From contig CAZEUR010000026.1 of assembly GCA_964515175.1 (NCBI GenBank), forward strand, positions 1-16,217: DNA of 16,217 bases, in the 5' to 3' direction. Below, piece after piece: positions 13,883-16,217 of this stretch. Each line of letters begins with the position of its first letter. Positions within the stretch are counted from its first letter, which is position 1. The notes beneath the pieces are model-generated. The model did not search any database. It was not told the DNA's origin and saw only the letters and a program-made list of their open reading frames with translations. The stretch comes from CAIWGV01 sp964515175 (lineage in GTDB: Bacteria > Pseudomonadota > Alphaproteobacteria > UBA7879 > UBA5542). A program made the position numbers and the translations under genes.

Positions 13883-14341
13883 ATGAAAACATATTCTATG
13901 AAAGCGTCCGAAGTTCAGAAGAACTGGCATGTTATTGATGCAGAAGGACTCGTTTTGGGACGCATGGCATCCATTGTTGCGAACTATTTGCGCGGGAAGC
14001 ACAAACCGGAGTTTACGCCCCATATGGATTGTGGTGACTTCGTTGTTATCATCAATGCTGAGAAAGTAAAGCTCACAGGTAACAAGTTGAAGAATAAAGT
14101 TTTTTATTGGCACACAGGACACCCAGGCGGTATCAAAGAACGTACCATGGAGAAGATCTTGGACAGCGCGCACCCAGAGCGGGTGATCGTGAAGGCGGTT
14201 CAAAGAATGATTACGCGCGGTCCTTTGGGGCGTCAGCAGATGAGTCATTTATTTGCTTACAAAGGGCCTAACCATCCCCATGAAGCTCAGCAGCCAGCAT
14301 TTTTAGACGTTGCTGCTATGAATCCTAAAAACAAAAGGTAA
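13883..14341 (+). CDS. rplM: 50S ribosomal protein L13
   Basis: L13 is an early-assembling protein of the large ribosomal subunit that binds 23S rRNA. The 152 residues from the ATG at 13883 run MKTYSMKASEVQ to the end and match alphaproteobacterial L13 throughout: W-x-V-IDAEGLVLGRMAS, LRGKHKPEFTPHMDCGD, INAEKVKLTG, HTGHPGGIKERT, RMITRGPLGRQQMS and HPHEAQQPAFLDVAAMN. The open frame reaches back to a TTG at 13871, but that start would place the GAGAGAAG ribosome binding site inside the gene, and the family begins at MKTYS, so the ATG is chosen. It is followed 5 nt later by rpsI, the near-universal L13-S9 operon. Confidence 0.97.
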   Translation: MKTYSMKASEVQKNWHVIDAEGLVLGRMASIVANYLRGKHKPEFTPHMDCGDFVVIINAEKVKLTGNKLKNKVFYWHTGHPGGIKERTMEKILDSAHPERVIVKAVQRMITRGPLGRQQMSHLFAYKGPNHPHEAQQPAFLDVAAMNPKNKR

Positions 14342-14346
14342 AGACC

Positions 14347-14853
14347 ATGACAGAAAAAGTTACACCAGAAGTAGTAAAGCCTAAGGCCACTGTAAGATCT
14401 TTGCGCGTTTCATCCGCAGCGAAGTCTGAGGCTGTTGAGGCGGGCCAGAAATCTAAAATTGATGCGCAAGGGCGTGCTCAAGCAACGGGACGTCGTAAGG
14501 ATGCTATTGCGCGCGTTTGGATTAAGTCTGGATCTGGAAAAGTTGTTGTAAACAATCGGGATTGGAATGCGTATTTTGCGCGGCCAACACTCCGGATGAT
14601 CATCAACCAACCTCTTGAAATTGTGCAGCGTGTGGGTCAATACGACATCACCTGTACTGTTGAAGGGGGTGGTCTTTCTGGACAAGCAGGCGCTTTGCGC
14701 CATGGCTTGAGTCGGGCTTTAATCAATTTCGAACCAGAACTGCGGGGTCTTCTAAAGGCTGGCGGGTTCTTAACGCGGGATAGCCGTACGGTGGAACGTA
14801 AGAAGTTCGGGCGTGCAAAAGCTCGTCGTCGCTTCCAGTTCTCTAAGCGTTAA
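14347..14853 (+). CDS. rpsI: 30S ribosomal protein S9
   Basis: S9 belongs to the head of the small ribosomal subunit, and its C-terminal tail reaches the P-site tRNA. The 168-residue protein has a basic, low-complexity N-terminal extension of about 42 residues, as in many alphaproteobacterial S9 proteins. The conserved body follows: ATGRRKDAIARVWI (46-59), GGGLSGQAGALRHGLSRAL (107-125), FLTRDSRTVERKKFGR (141-156), and the invariant ending RRRFQFSKR. Its ATG is 5 nt after the rplM stop codon with only a weak ribosome binding site, so translation is probably coupled to rplM. A strong terminator follows 20 nt downstream. Confidence 0.97.
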   Translation: MTEKVTPEVVKPKATVRSLRVSSAAKSEAVEAGQKSKIDAQGRAQATGRRKDAIARVWIKSGSGKVVVNNRDWNAYFARPTLRMIINQPLEIVQRVGQYDITCTVEGGGLSGQAGALRHGLSRALINFEPELRGLLKAGGFLTRDSRTVERKKFGRAKARRRFQFSKR

Positions 14854-14873
14854 TTATAAGAACACTCTTTATG

Positions 14874-14903
14874 AAAGGGGCGGATTTTTCCGCCCCTTTT
14901 TTT
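14874..14903 (+). terminator. Strong intrinsic terminator of rplM-rpsI
   Basis: An 11-bp stem, AAAGGGGCGGA (14874-14884) with TCCGCCCCTTT (14889-14899), encloses a TTTT loop and runs into seven T residues (14897-14903). On the minus strand the same stem ends in only three T residues, so it may also stop the facing MFS gene, less efficiently. Confidence 0.93.
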
Positions 14904-14907
14904 ATGA

Positions 14908-16110
14908 CTAGGGTCTTAATGAATTCTTTGAAACCATCGTCCTTTGGATTCCTATCCCCAGAATGCTGAGAAAAAGAAAATACAACGGCATGGGGAGAAG
15001 AGTTCCATTGTGTAAGTGCCCCATGCCGTAGGTAATCAGAGATACGATAATATAATAGAAAAAACCAAAAAGACTGGAAGCCGTTCCTATGCACCATTTA
15101 TAGTCTACTAAGGCAGAGGCCATGGCATTGCTCGTTGACATGCACGCCCCAAAAGAAATAATGGCTTGAGATCCGAGCGCAATACAGATAAGCCAGCTAT
15201 TGGGCATAGGAATCTGTAGACTCAATAAAATTAACCCACTGAATAAAGCGCTCCCCACAAATATTATTCTCAAGCCATAGCTCATAACGGTAAAAGAAGA
15301 AAGACGATCTTGAAGTTTCTTAGAAAAAAGACCTCCTGCAAAAGAGAAAACAGAGAGGCCAATAAAGGTAAGGCCATATTCACTAGGCGTCATGCCTAAG
15401 AGAGAGATAAGACAGAAAGGACCTTCTGCAAAATAGGTGAATCCCTGACCGGCGCCAACGGCGACAATAAGACCAAAGCTCAGAACTTTTTTATCCTTGA
15501 GAAGTTTTTGGGCCACCTCCCAAATTCCAACTGGTTTTCTGTTTTCCTTCAGATGGGTTTCTGGCAATCGAAGAGAGATAATGGTTATCAAAAAGAGAGC
15601 AAAGCAAATAAGAATCAGAAAAATGCTGGACCACCCAAAGCTTTCTGCAATGAATCCGCCAATTACAGGGCCTATGGCTGGAAAAGCAGAGAGGCTCGCA
15701 CCAATGAGAGAGTACGCTTTGCCAAGGGCAGCTCCCTGAAAAGAATCTCGGCAAATGGCTTGCCCCAAAACGCTTCCAATGCTGCCCCCAAAAGCTTGGA
15801 TAAGGCGACTGACCATAAGCATTTCAATAGAATTGGAAAAATAGCAGCCAGCACATCCGATGATGTAAATAAGCAGCCCTCCTAAAATACAAGGTTTACG
15901 ACCAACTCGATCTGATAACTTTCCCCAAAAGAATGTGCCTAAGGCAAAGCCCAAGAGGTAAATGGTAAGTGTATACTCCGCCATGGATTCAGAGGCGTTC
16001 AGGCTACGGGCAATTTCTGGTAAGGAAGGTGTATAGACTGTCTCGGTAAACATGCCGAGTCCTGCAAGAAGAATGAGCAGCCAAATGGCGGGCGAAAGAG
16101 CTTGTTTCAT
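14908..16110 (-). CDS. Bcr/CflA-family MFS drug or metabolite exporter
   Basis: This inner-membrane protein belongs to the major facilitator superfamily, most likely the 12-segment Bcr/CflA drug:proton antiporter group. The 400 residues show the N-terminal TETVYTPSLPEIARSL (22-37) typical of this group, with an acidic residue and proline in the first segment. MFS motif A, GKLSDRVGRKP, is at 63-73, R102 lies in SRLIQAFGGS, and the antiporter motif C region GASLSAFPAIGPVIGG is at 137-152. The substrate cannot be told; bicyclomycin, chloramphenicol or a metabolite are all possible. The ATG at 16110 lacks a clear ribosome binding site. A TATAAA lies about 11 nt upstream with a weak TTGCTC 15 bp before it, so the message may have almost no leader. 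It converges on the rpsI terminator. Confidence 0.9.
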   Translation of the reverse strand: MKQALSPAIWLLILLAGLGMFTETVYTPSLPEIARSLNASESMAEYTLTIYLLGFALGTFFWGKLSDRVGRKPCILGGLLIYIIGCAGCYFSNSIEMLMVSRLIQAFGGSIGSVLGQAICRDSFQGAALGKAYSLIGASLSAFPAIGPVIGGFIAESFGWSSIFLILICFALFLITIISLRLPETHLKENRKPVGIWEVAQKLLKDKKVLSFGLIVAVGAGQGFTYFAEGPFCLISLLGMTPSEYGLTFIGLSVFSFAGGLFSKKLQDRLSSFTVMSYGLRIIFVGSALFSGLILLSLQIPMPNSWLICIALGSQAIISFGACMSTSNAMASALVDYKWCIGTASSLFGFFYYIIVSLITYGMGHLHNGTLLPMPLYFLFLSILGIGIQRTMVSKNSLRP

Positions 16111-16217
16111 GGAATAAAGTTTATAGGGAATTTAAGCAGCGAGCAATGAAAAATAATAGTTTTGTATGAGTTCACAACATATGAGACTCAAGCAGCGACC
16201 TTGAGGACAGTGTTAAT

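Noticed and set aside
15508..15885. Plus-strand open frame of 125 codons opposite the MFS gene
   Set aside because: It overlaps a clear membrane transporter gene in antisense and its translation looks like shadow sequence.
16134..16198. Direct repeat AAGCAGCGA at 16134-16142 and 16190-16198
   Set aside because: Two 9-bp copies with no further similarity around them; not distinguishable from chance.
16188..16217. Possible 3' end of a minus-strand gene entering from the right edge (last residues INTVLKVAA)
   Set aside because: Only ten codons including the stop are visible; they are not enough to support a gene.

Overview
The window is ordinary, densely packed chromosome from an alphaproteobacterium of moderately low GC. 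Several things point to that class: an NDUFA12-type complex I accessory gene next to mlaD, an IHF-alpha that begins with the alphaproteobacterial 'KTVTR' N-terminus, an adjacent rplM-rpsI pair with alphaproteobacterial-type sequences, and a class II (B12-dependent) ribonucleotide reductase of about 1,200 residues. The low GC and the two exported proteins without recognisable relatives would fit a host-associated lineage such as Holosporales, but that placement is inference. No phage, transposon, IS or CRISPR sequence was seen, and no gene-free stretch exceeds 300 bases.

Layout, left to right. nrdJ (minus strand) fills positions 75-3731. Its leader carries two NrdR-box-like palindromes exactly 31 bp apart. 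Divergent from it run the NDUFA12-family gene and mlaD (3905-4774), which meet hldD (minus, 4786-5793) tail to tail. Divergent from hldD is an exported protein with a degenerate protein-kinase-like motif series (5922-6992). Its arginine codon use differs sharply from a neighbouring housekeeping gene. Next comes a plus-strand run: an AtoE-family transporter, galU, ugd and a phosphomannomutase/phosphoglucomutase (7061-11981). The last three are joined by 4-nt ATGA overlaps. A tRNA-Leu(CAA) gene faces the end of that operon.

The right part holds an exported, highly charged, probably coiled-coil protein of unknown role (12300-13172) with its own promoter and terminator, ihfA, tRNA-Pro(GGG), and the rplM-rpsI operon with a strong terminator. 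A minus-strand Bcr/CflA-type MFS exporter ends the window.

How the genes work together: the mutase interconverts hexose 6- and 1-phosphates, GalU makes UDP-glucose and Ugd oxidises it to UDP-glucuronate, so one transcript encodes a complete route from hexose phosphate to an acidic sugar nucleotide for surface polysaccharide or LPS. HldD supplies the heptose for the LPS inner core, and MlaD helps keep the outer membrane asymmetric. Much of the window therefore serves the cell envelope. The least explained parts are the two exported proteins and the palindromes in front of some genes.
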